Positions 8,266-17,325 of a stretch of DNA of 64,000 nt are shown in pieces. Source of the stretch: Thermococcus argininiproducens (GTDB taxonomy: Archaea > Methanobacteriota_B > Thermococci > Thermococcales > Thermococcaceae); NCBI RefSeq assembly GCF_023746595.1, contig NZ_CP080572.1:496001-560000 (forward strand). The letters run 5' to 3'. A program made the translations under genes and the position numbers. The notes below the pieces were generated by a model. It was not told the origin of the DNA and did no database searches. It worked only from the letters and a program-made list of their open reading frames with translations. Position 1 is the first letter of the stretch, and each line of letters begins with the position of its first letter.

Positions 8266-9540
8266 TTAGTGAAGCTTGTCCACTATCTTCTGCACTTTAT
8301 TTATAATCTCCTCCTCATCCACAGTTAAGACTTCCCCATCAAGCATGATGATTTCCCCATCAATTATCACTGTCTCTACATCGTTGCCACTGGCCGAATA
8401 TACTAGGTGAGAGACTACATTGGTTATTGGCCTTAAATGGGGCTTGTTGAAGTCAATTATGGCAATGTCTGCAAGAGCTCCTTCTTTTATAATCCCGGCA
8501 TTCAAATGCAAAGCCTTTGCACCATTTTGTGTGGCCATTTTGTAAATAGTCTTTGCATCAGCAACCGTTGGATTTAATGTATGTACCTTATGAACTAGGG
8601 CAGCCAATTTCATCTCCTCAAGCATGTCCAAACTGTTGTTACTTGCTGCCCCATCAGTACCGAGAGCAATGTTAACACCCGCTTTTAGGAGCTTTTCAAT
8701 GGGCATAACACCACTAGCAAGTTTCATGTTGCTTGCAGGGTTATGAACTATCGTTACCCTCCTCTTGGCTAAAATCTCAATCTCTTTATCACTCAACCAA
8801 ACACCATGGGCCGCTATGATATCATCTCCAAGAAATCCAAGTTCATCGAGGAATTCAACTGGAGTCATCCCATATTTTTCTTTTATATCCTGCACTTCTC
8901 TTTTTGTCTCATTCAGATGAATAGTTATCATTTTTCCCGTTTCATTCGCTTTCTCTCTAACCCATTTTAAAAGCTCAGGGGAACAGGTGTAAGGAGCATG
9001 AGGCCCAAAGAGAAACTCTATTCTTGGTGAGTCTAATTTTTTAATGAACTCTAAAAGCTTGAGAGTTTCCTTAATCTCAACATTTCTCTTTTCTTCATCC
9101 CCCAAATCCACCATACCATAACTCAAATAGGCCCTTATCCCGGTTTTTTCAACAACTTTTGCTACTTCTTCCATGTGAAAGTACATATCAACAAAAGTCG
9201 TTGTCCCACCTTTGATCATCTCAAGAATACCAAGAAGGGCACCCCAATAGATATGTTTTGAGGTCAACTTTTTTTCAACAGGCCACACATATTCCTGAAG
9301 CCACTCCATTAAGGGGAGATCATCGGCAAGCCCCCTTAAAAGGACCATAGGGGAATGTGTATGAGCATTGATAAATCCTGGAGAAATCACCTTCCCGTTT
9401 GCATCAATAACGTATTCTGCCGAAAGTTTAAGACCTCTACCAACCTTAGCTATTCTATTTCCTTCGATGTAAATATCACCGTTAATAATATCAAGATTCT
9501 CACCGTAAATTATCCGTCCATTTTTAATTAAGATGCTCAT
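8266..9540 (-). CDS. mtaD: 5-methylthioadenosine / S-adenosylhomocysteine deaminase
   Basis: Amidohydrolase that deaminates methylthioadenosine and SAH to their inosine forms. The 424 residues show the metal-binding HxH (NAHTHSP, H60/H62), a third His in ITIHLNETK, a fourth in IIAAHGVWL, and the catalytic Asp in LGTDGAASNNS. Length is the family norm. It lies just downstream of MTA phosphorylase on the same strand (59-nt gap), grouping two MTA/SAH salvage enzymes. ATG at 9540. Confidence 0.93.
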   Translation of the reverse strand: MSILIKNGRIIYGENLDIINGDIYIEGNRIAKVGRGLKLSAEYVIDANGKVISPGFINAHTHSPMVLLRGLADDLPLMEWLQEYVWPVEKKLTSKHIYWGALLGILEMIKGGTTTFVDMYFHMEEVAKVVEKTGIRAYLSYGMVDLGDEEKRNVEIKETLKLLEFIKKLDSPRIEFLFGPHAPYTCSPELLKWVREKANETGKMITIHLNETKREVQDIKEKYGMTPVEFLDELGFLGDDIIAAHGVWLSDKEIEILAKRRVTIVHNPASNMKLASGVMPIEKLLKAGVNIALGTDGAASNNSLDMLEEMKLAALVHKVHTLNPTVADAKTIYKMATQNGAKALHLNAGIIKEGALADIAIIDFNKPHLRPITNVVSHLVYSASGNDVETVIIDGEIIMLDGEVLTVDEEEIINKVQKIVDKLH

Positions 9541-9599
9541 TAGATCACCCCTTAAGGGGGATAAAAGATAGAATTAATAAAATTTTGCAAAAGAAAAAT

Positions 9600-10373
9600 T
9601 CAAACAAAAGCAGTCTTAAGAACATCAGCACAGCCACACTTTCTTTCTTCTGAAATCTTCGGAACACCCGCTTTTAAAAGCTTTCTAACCTTCTCGTTGT
9701 TCTCTTGCATAACTTTTATAACCTCCTGAGCATCTACTGGCTTTTCTGCCCAAACATCATAGTCCGTAACCGCTGCTATGTTAACATAGCACATTCCAAG
9801 CTCCCTAGCTAAAACAACCTCTGGAACAAGTGTCATCCCAATTATGTGAGCAAATTGTCTAAACATCATTGACTCAGCCCTTGTGGAAAATCTTGGGCCT
9901 TCAATACATACATAAGTACCCCTTTCATGAACTGGGATCTCAAGCTCTTTTGCAGCATTGTAGAATATTTCTCTCATCTCAGGACAGAACGGATCGGCCA
10001 TGCTAAAGTGGGCAACTCTTGGGCCATTATAAAATGTATAGTCCCTCTTCTTTGTAAAGTCAATGAATTGATCAGTTATCACAATATCGCCAGGCCTGTA
10101 TTCCTCTCTAAGAGATCCAACCGCTGTTATTCCTATAATCCGCTCTACTCCAAGTTCTTTGAGAGCCCAAATGTTTGCCCTGTATGGTACCTCGTGTGGA
10201 GGAAACTCATGAGTTTTACCGTGCCTTGGAATAAAAGCCACCTCAACACCCTCAATCTCTCCGATTTCCACTGGAGCTGATGGCCTTCCATATGGAGTGT
10301 GGACTTTTATACTCTCTTTTGGCTCAAATACTCCGTAAACGCCAGAACCACCAATTATCCCTATTTTTGGCAT
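9600..10373 (-). CDS. mtnP: S-methyl-5'-thioadenosine phosphorylase
   Basis: Trimeric/hexameric purine nucleoside phosphorylase-family enzyme that splits methylthioadenosine with phosphate, recycling the by-product of polyamine synthesis. Phosphate loop GGSGVYG (8-14), [23 protein letters not shown], and the MTAP hallmark [14 protein letters not shown] are all present. C-terminal CGCADVL gives a CxC pair as in thermostable Pyrococcus enzymes, where disulfides add stability. The frame opens at 10406, but GGTGAT precedes the ATG at 10373, giving the 257-residue protein typical of the genus. Confidence 0.95.
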   Translation of the reverse strand: MPKIGIIGGSGVYGVFEPKESIKVHTPYGRPSAPVEIGEIEGVEVAFIPRHGKTHEFPPHEVPYRANIWALKELGVERIIGITAVGSLREEYRPGDIVITDQFIDFTKKRDYTFYNGPRVAHFSMADPFCPEMREIFYNAAKELEIPVHERGTYVCIEGPRFSTRAESMMFRQFAHIIGMTLVPEVVLARELGMCYVNIAAVTDYDVWAEKPVDAQEVIKVMQENNEKVRKLLKAGVPKISEERKCGCADVLKTAFV

Positions 10374-10455
10374 TGACATCACCATCCGAGGTATAGAATA
10401 TTGCAATATTTAAGTTTTCTTGATTAGATTAAAAAAGAAAAACCAAGAGAGTTTG

Positions 10456-12276
10456 CTATCCACCAGGAACAATTTTAGGATTTCCATCGTTCCAATCTAC
10501 AAAAATTGGCTTTTCTGAAATATAATCTAGATCCTTAAGTATTTCAACACCTGCCTTTGTTCCCCACCTATCTGAGCCAGCCACTAGAATATAGATTTTC
10601 CCATCTATCACTGTTGCCTCAATGACTCCTTTTCCTTTTCCAGGATACTCATTTGTAACTTCCACTGGAAAATTATCCATGTAATCTCTAGTCAACTTAT
10701 TGGCCACAGGCCCCCCAATTAATACTACTATTTCGGATTCAGTACAGTGTGCGGGAACTCTATCGGAACACATTTTCCTCCAGAATGTCCATGCATACTC
10801 TTTGTCGACTCTTCCTTCCCCATAAATTACTGGAGAAGCACGAATCCTAGACACATCTAATTTATCTCCAACCTTAAGAGAGATGGGAGTACTTGTGAGG
10901 AGGGAAATTGGAGTCACTGTGAGTTCACTATTCTCTCCATACAAAATCAAGGAAAAGCTCTTATCATAGTTGCTCGAGTTGAATATTAGTGTTGGGGGTT
11001 TCATATTAACTATGGAGGAAGAATAAACCGAATTTCCTTCAGGATCCTTTATCTCAATTGAATAGTTCTTATAAGCATTGTAGAACATCCCTTCCTTTAG
11101 AATAATTGGATACCTACGCTTAACAATTGAATCATGCCATTTAAGTCCAAACATGAAGTTGAGAGTATTTGGGAATATGGTTACATTACCATCAATCCTT
11201 ATTTCTTGAGTTGTTTCAGTTTCTTTGTAGATACTAACCCACCCAGTTATTGTGACGTGATCAAATGTTATTGAGCCTTTGAAGTCTTTTATTTCAAGCC
11301 AAGATATTTCTGAGTCTTTTATAAGTACTGTAGAATTCGTATCCTGTGCTGTAAGAGCAATATGGGCAAGTTTAGACCCTTGGAGTGTAACCTTGGTGTT
11401 GGAAAGTATGTTCACATCCCATTCAAGGATCCTTGAATTTTCAAGTCTTAAAAACCAAGCTCCTTCATGAGTTAGGTCAATGGTGTAGTTTTCATAAAAC
11501 CCAGGGTTTAAACTCATGCTAACTTCAATACCCTCCAAACGTGGAGTAAATGTCCCAACAGTAGAATTCACGAGGTAAATGTTGGGAAAGTCCCTTATCT
11601 CAATAGTACCCACATACGAATCTTTGATAATGACCTCAGCATCTTTTTGGATCCACATCCATGCTCCAGAGATCGTAGAATTGTGAATGTTTACCGTGTA
11701 TTTCTCAGAAACTATTGACGCACTTCCAAGTTTAAATCCCTCATAGAGATTCGTAACATTTACTTTTCCAACTAACCAAGAATAAAGAGCAAATTCTGAA
11801 TTTTTAATAGTTACCTGGGCCCCAGACAAGTAAGAGGTCACTTCTAATCCATCAAAGATTGAATCAACGATTTCAAGAATCGGACGACCACTAGATAATG
11901 AAATAATGGGAGCTTTCTTGGTGAATGATAACCCCACAAAACTCCCTTTTGAATTACTGTGGAATCTAATGTAGAATTGGTAGTCCGATGTAATTATGGA
12001 GTTCTCTACTATTAGTTGAGAGTTATCTTTAATAATAATCCCATAGTGGGCGTGATAATCCTGAAGGAGCTCGAGAGTGGCATTTTTAATTATTAGTTTT
12101 CCACCATTCTGTACTATTATGTTGCCCTCTTGAAGAAGTGTAGAATCTTCTATTTTATATTCTGTGCCATCTATGATCAAAGTTCCACTATGAAATGATC
12201 CAGCACTAACAGGAGGAACTAAAAAGAGACTGAAAAATACCAATAAAACGAAAACCAATGCAGTTGAATCTTTCAT
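10456..12276 (-). CDS. Secreted beta-helix protein with S-layer-like C-terminal domain
   Basis: 606-residue exported protein. Signal peptide: short charged start, hydrophobic ALVFVLLVFFSLFLV, then PPVSAG cleavage region. Residues about 30-360 are strand-rich repeats with many N, I and V ladders (for example NGGKLIIKNATLELL), as in right-handed parallel beta-helices (pectate-lyase/carbohydrate-binding type); no catalytic motif is evident. The C-terminal about 130 residues contain VVLIGGPVANKLT and YILVAGSDRWGTKAGV, which resemble the C-terminal module of Thermococcales S-layer proteins. Probably a cell-surface or envelope protein. Monocistronic, with a palindrome (12303) over its promoter. Confidence 0.78.
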   Translation of the reverse strand: MKDSTALVFVLLVFFSLFLVPPVSAGSFHSGTLIIDGTEYKIEDSTLLQEGNIIVQNGGKLIIKNATLELLQDYHAHYGIIIKDNSQLIVENSIITSDYQFYIRFHSNSKGSFVGLSFTKKAPIISLSSGRPILEIVDSIFDGLEVTSYLSGAQVTIKNSEFALYSWLVGKVNVTNLYEGFKLGSASIVSEKYTVNIHNSTISGAWMWIQKDAEVIIKDSYVGTIEIRDFPNIYLVNSTVGTFTPRLEGIEVSMSLNPGFYENYTIDLTHEGAWFLRLENSRILEWDVNILSNTKVTLQGSKLAHIALTAQDTNSTVLIKDSEISWLEIKDFKGSITFDHVTITGWVSIYKETETTQEIRIDGNVTIFPNTLNFMFGLKWHDSIVKRRYPIILKEGMFYNAYKNYSIEIKDPEGNSVYSSSIVNMKPPTLIFNSSNYDKSFSLILYGENSELTVTPISLLTSTPISLKVGDKLDVSRIRASPVIYGEGRVDKEYAWTFWRKMCSDRVPAHCTESEIVVLIGGPVANKLTRDYMDNFPVEVTNEYPGKGKGVIEATVIDGKIYILVAGSDRWGTKAGVEILKDLDYISEKPIFVDWNDGNPKIVPGG

Positions 12277-12302
12277 ATAATCACCCTATAGAATTAGTAT
12301 TT

Positions 12303-12319
12303 AAACCCTATAAGGGTTT
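12303..12319. promoter_or_regulatory. Palindrome over promoter of the secreted beta-helix gene
   Basis: AAACCCT-ATA-AGGGTTT is a perfect dyad containing a TATA core, 27-43 nt upstream of the minus-strand start at 12276 and about 120 nt upstream of the plus-strand PAC2 gene. It may be an operator. Confidence 0.4.
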
Positions 12320-12436
12320 TTGTATTATACTAGCTCTTAACTAAGTTTTCAAAGTATCCCTCAAACACGCGTTTGCTGTGAAATACATCAAAAACTTTAA
12401 TAACTTTTCATAACTAAATGATGTAAGGGTGATAAC

Positions 12437-13159
12437 ATGAAAAAGCCCGTAGAGCTTATTCTGCCAGACATTGAAAACCCCATTTTCATTGAAGGATATC
12501 CAGGAATAGGATTAGTGGGCCACATAGCCGCCAATTTTCTTACAAAAGAGCTTAAAATGGAACCAATAGGGTATGTTGAAAGTTCTTTCTTACCCCCTGT
12601 CTCTATAATTCTCGAAGGAAAACCAAACCCCCCGTTAAGATTTTACAAGAAGGACAACATAATTGTGGCTGTGGCAGATATTTATATTCCCCCAACCCTT
12701 GTAAACGAAATAGCAAGAGAAATAACAACATATTTAAAGCGTAACAATGCTGAAAAAGTAATCTCTCTTGGTGGAATGGGTATTGGACTCTTCAAAGAAC
12801 ACATGGATGTTTGGGGAATTGGAGGAAGTGAAGAAGAAAATAAAGATTTAGAAAATCTCGGTGTCAAAATACTAAAATATGGCTCAATCATGGGGATGAG
12901 TGGAAAACTTCTATGGGAGGCCAGTAAAGAAAAACTTAAGGCGTACGCTTTATTAGGTGAGACTTTTGGAGATAGGCCAGATCCAAGGGCCGCAGCAAAC
13001 ATTATAGAGATTCTAAAGAAACTTGTTCCTATAGGTGTTTCAACAGAACCACTCCTTAAAGAGGCCCAAATGATTGAAGAACAGTTAAGAAGAATGCATG
13101 AACAAATGGAATCTGCTAGAAGGAGAGCAGAAAAAGAGTATGAAAGAGTTTACCTGTGA
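12437..13159 (+). CDS. PAC2-family proteasome assembly chaperone homologue
   Basis: 240-residue archaeal PAC2-family protein, related to PbaA/PbaB which bind proteasome alpha or ATPase partners and act in assembly. Diagnostic N-terminal motif IFIEGYPGIGLVGHIAANFL (17-36); a second conserved piece is SLGGMGIG. The final about 40 residues form a charged coiled helix (EEQLRRMHEQMESARRRAEK). Strong ribosome site GGTGAT before the ATG. The DUF473 gene follows after 9 nt, likely same transcript. Exact paralogue not assigned. Confidence 0.88.
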   Translation: MKKPVELILPDIENPIFIEGYPGIGLVGHIAANFLTKELKMEPIGYVESSFLPPVSIILEGKPNPPLRFYKKDNIIVAVADIYIPPTLVNEIAREITTYLKRNNAEKVISLGGMGIGLFKEHMDVWGIGGSEEENKDLENLGVKILKYGSIMGMSGKLLWEASKEKLKAYALLGETFGDRPDPRAAANIIEILKKLVPIGVSTEPLLKEAQMIEEQLRRMHEQMESARRRAEKEYERVYL

Positions 13160-13168
13160 GGTGAGACT

Positions 13169-13549
13169 ATGGAGCTTCTTGTACTTGCGGGAATAGCCCG
13201 AAAAGCTCTTGATCAAATTTTAAGAAATCCTTACCGGACAATAGAGATAAGAAGTGCCAGGAATGTGATAGTCATTCAAAACTTAAAACCCGGAGAAAGA
13301 CTTTTCTTAACATATGAAACCCCCCAAGACATAACACATGGAACTGAGGGTGTAATAGCTGAGATTCTTAGAATAGAGAGAATGGAGCAAAGAATCCCAT
13401 GGGAAGAGAGCGATGAAAGAGAACAAACAGTTTGCAGAGTTCAATTGAGACTCAAAGGATTGGGGAAAGTCATTGAAGTTTCAAAAGAGGAAAATATGGT
13501 GAAAGTAAAAGTTAGGGAAATGCTCCCACATGAAATGGCCATGGGTTAA
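13169..13549 (+). CDS. DUF473-like protein
   Basis: 126-residue soluble protein resembling the archaeal DUF473 family: it starts ELLVLAGIARKALDQIL and contains a beta-rich middle (FLTYETPQDITHGTEGVI). No catalytic motif or membrane segment is visible. The gene is 9 nt downstream of the PAC2-family gene, with GGTGAG as ribosome site, so co-transcription is likely. It overlaps nucS convergently by 4 nt. Function unknown. Confidence 0.75.
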   Translation: MELLVLAGIARKALDQILRNPYRTIEIRSARNVIVIQNLKPGERLFLTYETPQDITHGTEGVIAEILRIERMEQRIPWEESDEREQTVCRVQLRLKGLGKVIEVSKEENMVKVKVREMLPHEMAMG

Positions 13550-14298
13550 TCAAACAGTGTCTTCTGTCTTCCTTTTCTAGATTTTTCCTGTTTGGGAGGA
13601 TTTAGTTTTTTAAACTCGAGGCCTTCTTTCTTCAGAAGTTTTCTAGCACCAGAAGTTAATGATGGTGCCACAAGAATCCCCCTAACTTTTTCATACTCCT
13701 CTCTCATTGTCTCCACATATCTCTTGAGTTGGCTCACAGCATGTAAATCAGCTCTTCTTCGTTTAAACTCTAAAATAACAATATTTCCATCTTTATCTTT
13801 GCCAAGAAGATCGACAATACCATGCCTAATAGATTTTTCTTTAGATATGGGTTTAAAGCCTTCCTCAATCAATTCAGGATTCTTAAAGACCAAGTCTGCC
13901 ATCTCAGCCTCACTTCCAACAAGCGCCAGAGCCTCATAATCTTCAGCTTGAAAATACGAGAAAAGATAAACATCAATAAGTTCAACTTCCAAGATTTCTT
14001 TGGGTTTTCTTCTAACACTCCTCAGAATTAGCTTATCCTCCCTCACATCCAAACTTACAGAACTTCCAGGAGGCTGCCAATTAACAGGCTCTCTTTTTTC
14101 TTTCTGATGAATTAAAAATGAGCCATCAGGTTTTATTATTATAACCCTATCCCCCGGCCCAAGCTCACTCTTTGCCCTACCATCATAAAAGACCCTGCAA
14201 TGGGCAAAAATCGTCACTATAGCTTCGGTTGAAAGACCCTTGCTAAAGAGGTCAACGATATCATCTCTACTAGGATTAAGCTTTGCTTCTACCTTCAT
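13546..14298 (-). CDS. nucS: Mismatch-specific endonuclease NucS (EndoMS)
   Basis: RecB-like nuclease acting on mismatched or branched DNA with PCNA. An N-terminal beta-barrel DNA-binding domain (1-120) is followed by the PD-(D/E)xK nuclease domain: HGIVDLLGKDKDGNIVILEF gives the Asp and the E-x-K (LEFKRR) catalytic residues. The C-terminal QKTLFD is a PIP-box-like PCNA-binding tail. Length 250 aa matches Thermococcales NucS. It lies directly downstream of radA on the same strand (45-nt gap); the pair recalls the nucS-radA order near the origin of T. kodakarensis (established knowledge, from memory). Confidence 0.95.
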   Translation of the reverse strand: MKVEAKLNPSRDDIVDLFSKGLSTEAIVTIFAHCRVFYDGRAKSELGPGDRVIIIKPDGSFLIHQKEKREPVNWQPPGSSVSLDVREDKLILRSVRRKPKEILEVELIDVYLFSYFQAEDYEALALVGSEAEMADLVFKNPELIEEGFKPISKEKSIRHGIVDLLGKDKDGNIVILEFKRRRADLHAVSQLKRYVETMREEYEKVRGILVAPSLTSGARKLLKKEGLEFKKLNPPKQEKSRKGRQKTLFD

Positions 14299-14343
14299 GA
14301 CACATCAACGAGAATTAAAAAAGAGGTTTAAAAAGTTAAAGGA

Positions 14344-15411
14344 TTAGTCCTCAATACCCTTCTCTGTTATTCTAAAGGCCGCTTCACCTTCAGGCAGATG
14401 AGGGGAATCTATTAGTCTAGCAACCCTCTTTCCAGCTTTTCCTTTTCGTAAATATACCCTGACAGTAGCCGAGTGAGCCAAGATGTGACCACCTATTGGC
14501 CTAGTTGGATCCCCAAAGAAAGCATCGGGCCTTGCTTGTACTTGGTTTGTAACAAATACCGCTATATCATAAAGGTTGGCCAAACGATGAAGATCTGCCA
14601 AATGTTTGGCAAGTTTTTGTTGCCTTTCCGCAAGAGTTCCCCTACCAATATATTCAGATCTAAAGTGGCCAGTTAAAGAATCAACAACAAGAAGCTTAAC
14701 CGGTTTATCTGTAGGCAATTTTTCTTTTATTATCTCCTCAGCCTTCTCTACAAGAAGCATCTGATGGTTCGAGTTGAAGGCCCTTGCAACATAAATATTC
14801 TTTAAGACTTCATCAGGATCCAGCCCTCTATTCTCAGCGATCTGTCTTATTCTTTCAGGCCTAAATGTGTTCTCTGTGTCAATCCAAACAACACTCCCAT
14901 TTAAACCCCCTTCTTCAGGAGGTTTTTGAACAATGACAGCAAGAGTATGGGCTAGTTGAGTTTTTCCTGATCCAAATTCCCCAAATACTTCAGAAACAGC
15001 CTGTGTTTCTATCCCCCCACCCAACAGCTTATCCAGAGACTTGCTTCCTGTTGTTATCTTCCCAACAATTGCTCTTTTTTGAAAATACTCATCAGCACGC
15101 ATAAACGTTCCAATGTTGGCTGCATCTCTTGCAGCTTGAATTATTTTTAATGCTGCACCCTCACTAATACCTGCAAGCTCTTTCAACTCCAATGGTGAAG
15201 CTACTGCTATTGCCTCCAAACTATCATAGCCTGCTTCTCTAAGCTTTTCAGCAGTGGCAGGACCAACTCCAGGAAGATCTTCAAGAGTTTTTATCTTTTT
15301 CTTATTAGATTTTTGAGAAGGCTTCTCAAGTGGCAATTCCTCAAGCCCATCGAGTTCTTCAAACTCTTCAAGTTCTTTAATTTCATTCTCAACCTTTTTC
15401 TTTCTCGCCAT
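14344..15411 (-). CDS. radA: DNA repair and recombination protein RadA
   Basis: Archaeal RecA/Rad51 recombinase that forms filaments on ssDNA for strand exchange. Order of parts: acidic/basic N-terminal tail, helix-hairpin-helix domain ([19 protein letters not shown]), polymerisation motif ([13 protein letters not shown]), Walker A GEFGSGKT, Walker B LLVVDSLT, and the L1/L2 region ending [15 protein letters not shown]. Length 355 from the ATG at 15411, chosen because GGTGAT sits 5-6 nt upstream rather than the GTG at 15420. No intein is present, unlike some relatives. Confidence 0.97.
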   Translation of the reverse strand: MARKKKVENEIKELEEFEELDGLEELPLEKPSQKSNKKKIKTLEDLPGVGPATAEKLREAGYDSLEAIAVASPLELKELAGISEGAALKIIQAARDAANIGTFMRADEYFQKRAIVGKITTGSKSLDKLLGGGIETQAVSEVFGEFGSGKTQLAHTLAVIVQKPPEEGGLNGSVVWIDTENTFRPERIRQIAENRGLDPDEVLKNIYVARAFNSNHQMLLVEKAEEIIKEKLPTDKPVKLLVVDSLTGHFRSEYIGRGTLAERQQKLAKHLADLHRLANLYDIAVFVTNQVQARPDAFFGDPTRPIGGHILAHSATVRVYLRKGKAGKRVARLIDSPHLPEGEAAFRITEKGIED

Positions 15412-15565
15412 GCATATCACCCATAAGCGTAATCCTAAATAGTAGTGAATTTAAAGTGCTTATATATTTTTCTCATGCCTTAGAAAAAGTTCAAAGGGGC
15501 CGAAATTACAAAACCAAATATTAGTAAAAGAATAATTGGGAAACTAAAGCATCAGAGGGCTAATC

Positions 15566-15582
15566 CCTAGTGGAAATGAGGG
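15566..15582 (+). promoter_or_regulatory. Degenerate mini-ORB
   Basis: CCTAGTGGAAATGAGGG resembles the origin recognition dyad (TTCCAGTGGAAAYGAAR) with mismatches in the left half. It sits between radA and the K+ channel gene, outside the core origin. Confidence 0.4.
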
Positions 15583-16584
15583 CTATCTTGTAGACCGAAT
15601 AACTAATAACTTAGCCCCTGGAGGTATCTTTTCATCCAACGGCGGTATAAGGTAAATCTTATCCTTTGCATATCCCAAAAGGAAAAGGCCTCTTGGATAA
15701 AGAGCCTCAAAAGCTTCTCTAAATGTCTTCCCTTCCATTTCTTGCACTTTTATAGAAGTAATATCATAATCCCCAAGAGCTGTCGTTATATCATCTATAA
15801 CATCCACAACTTCTGGTTCAAATATTGAACTGGCCAGTAATCTTCCAGTTAGAGTCCTGCTTGTTATTACCCTATCAGCCCCAGCTTGCTTTAACAAATG
15901 GACACTTTCATGTTTGAGGACCTCAACAAAGACTTTAGCTTTTGAGATCTGTTTTATCATTAAGGTTACAAAAACGGACTCTGAATCATCGTCTAGTGCC
16001 AGAAGAACGTGACTAGCATCTCTAACATTCACCCGTTCTAAAGTTTCCCTATTTGTGAACTCCCCAATTATGACCTCTGTTTCCTCTGGAAGATTTAACC
16101 TCTTTCGTTCATTTTCGTCTGGCAACACCACAATAATCGGCCTGTTCTCAGCTTGCTTGTTCGATATAGCATCCTTAAGTTCCAAAAGTGCACTTTCCAC
16201 ACTCTCTCCCCTACCCATGATAATATAATGATCCTTAAATTTCACTTTGTGCATTCCCATCATCCTCCTTATTGATCCAGACAAAAAATACTCAGCCAAA
16301 ATTGAAACAAAAGCCGTAAAAGTAGCAATTCCAGCAATAGATGCAAATATTGCTATTATTCTCCCCAAAAGCGTGTTTGGAGTCACATCACCATACCCAA
16401 TAGTGGCCATTGTAATAACAGCCCAATAAAGAGCTGTAAAAAAGTTCACATTTTCTGCATACATATATAAAAGGGCCAATATAATTGCAAGTAGAATAAC
16501 AGCGAAGGCTAGTGCAAATATCTTGCTTCTCTTAAGTTTAAACTTTAGTTTTATGAGCCTCCTAACAAGCGGAACCGGTATCAT
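15583..16584 (-). CDS. Two-TM potassium channel with RCK (TrkA) domains
   Basis: MthK-like ligand-gated K+ channel. TM1 at about 22-41, pore helix and selectivity filter TIGYGD (61-66), TM2 at about 72-92, then a cytoplasmic RCK_N domain (DHYIIMGRGESVESALLEL with Rossmann nucleotide-type site) and an RCK_C domain at 265-333. 333 residues matches the family. No ribosome site precedes the ATG at 16584; CTTTTTAATG about 30 nt upstream could be a TATA box for a near-leaderless mRNA. Its promoter adjoins the origin region. Confidence 0.93.
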   Translation of the reverse strand: MIPVPLVRRLIKLKFKLKRSKIFALAFAVILLAIILALLYMYAENVNFFTALYWAVITMATIGYGDVTPNTLLGRIIAIFASIAGIATFTAFVSILAEYFLSGSIRRMMGMHKVKFKDHYIIMGRGESVESALLELKDAISNKQAENRPIIVVLPDENERKRLNLPEETEVIIGEFTNRETLERVNVRDASHVLLALDDDSESVFVTLMIKQISKAKVFVEVLKHESVHLLKQAGADRVITSRTLTGRLLASSIFEPEVVDVIDDITTALGDYDITSIKVQEMEGKTFREAFEALYPRGLFLLGYAKDKIYLIPPLDEKIPPGAKLLVIRSTR

Positions 16585-16626
16585 GACATTTACTATATTT
16601 GTCTAGAACATTAAAAAGATTAGCAC

Positions 16627-16639
16627 CTCCAGTGGAAAT
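16627..16639 (+). promoter_or_regulatory. Mini-ORB
   Basis: CTCCAGTGGAAAT matches the core origin recognition dyad but lacks the G-tract. It is 43 nt upstream of the K+ channel start. Confidence 0.6.
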
Positions 16640-16703
16640 TCTACTCCAAATTGTTGCATTAAGTAGGCCATTACAAATCAACAAAATACATTGGTGTCCA
16701 TAT

Positions 16704-16722
16704 GTTCCAGTGGAAATGAAGG
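16704..16722 (+). promoter_or_regulatory. Mini-ORB
   Basis: GTTCCAGTGGAAATGAAGG is a near-perfect match to the ORB dyad half, without the downstream G-string. Confidence 0.7.
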
Positions 16723-16764
16723 TCTTTTTCGATATCCATATTAACGCTTAACCAAATATCACAT

Positions 16765-16797
16765 CCACCCCCCAGAGTTATATTTCCACTGGAACCC
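16765..16797 (-). promoter_or_regulatory. Origin recognition box (ORB), left, inverted
   Basis: Read on the minus strand: GGGTTCCAGTGGAAATATAA followed by CTCTGGGGGGTGG. It carries both dyad and G-tract and matches the right ORB over about 32 nt with only a few differences. Confidence 0.85.
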
Positions 16798-17043
16798 AGT
16801 TTGAAATAATGGACGGATCTTGTATGCGAATCAAGGATAAAGGCTGCTTATAAAGCTCTTTTTTGTTCGTAAATATGAGTTTGTTCACTCACTTTAATTA
16901 TTGTTTTTAATTTCTCATAGAACTTTACTAATATTTATTAAATTTTCTGAACAATGTTCATAGATAAATATATATACCCCAAAGAATAAAAATAATGGGA
17001 GTGTTTACACCATTTTAATTAAAGTGGATGGTGTTTCCGCACA
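16798..17043. other. AT-rich duplex unwinding candidate between ORBs
   Basis: About 246 nt, strongly AT-rich in its second half (around 16900-16990), bounded by the inverted ORBs. It contains the palindrome TGAACAATGTTCA and, near 17010-17036, ACACCAT...ATGGTGT flanking the near-palindrome CCATTTTAATTAAAGTGG. It is a likely site of initial melting. Confidence 0.6.
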
Positions 17044-17076
17044 GGTTCCAGTGGAAATGAAACTCTGGGGGGTAGG
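17044..17076 (+). promoter_or_regulatory. Origin recognition box (ORB), right
   Basis: GGTTCCAGTGGAAATGAAAC followed by TCTGGGGGGTAGG. The 28-nt segment GCACAGG...AACTCT including the dyad recurs at 17956-17983 without the G-tract. Confidence 0.87.
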
Positions 17077-17102
17077 TCTTCTGTTTACTTGAATGACAAA
17101 AT

Positions 17103-17120
17103 TTAAACAAATTTGTTTAA
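17103..17120. other. Perfect 18-nt palindrome beside the right ORB
   Basis: TTAAACAAATTTGTTTAA is a perfect dyad 27 nt beyond the right ORB. It could be an extra protein-binding site or an operator for the gene starting near 17326. Confidence 0.45.
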
Positions 17121-17325
17121 CAACATGGATATAAATGTACTTTAATGATCACATTTTAATGAACATAAATGTGCATTTTTCTTCCAAGAGAAATCCTCAA
17201 TTGGATACGTCTGCTTCTTTCTATTTGTAAAATTTTTTCATGATTTCTCTTGAGTTTGGGAGTGGGTTTCCATTGGAAGCGTGGACTTAAATACTTCAAG
17301 TGTTCATTTTCATATGGTGGTTCAA

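Larger units (their letters stand above)
16585..17325. other. oriC: Replication origin region (oriC)
   Basis: A 741-nt noncoding, AT-rich stretch holding two full origin recognition boxes in inverted orientation (16765-16797 minus; 17044-17076 plus), each with the dyad TTCCASTGGAA plus a G-tract (GGGGGG), and mini-ORBs at 16627 and 16704. The G-tracts point outward and the dyads face a 246-bp AT-rich unwinding region. This is the arrangement described for Pyrococcus and Sulfolobus origins bound by Orc1/Cdc6. What is seen: the repeats and layout. What is inferred: origin activity. No cdc6/orc1 gene is adjacent. Confidence 0.85.
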
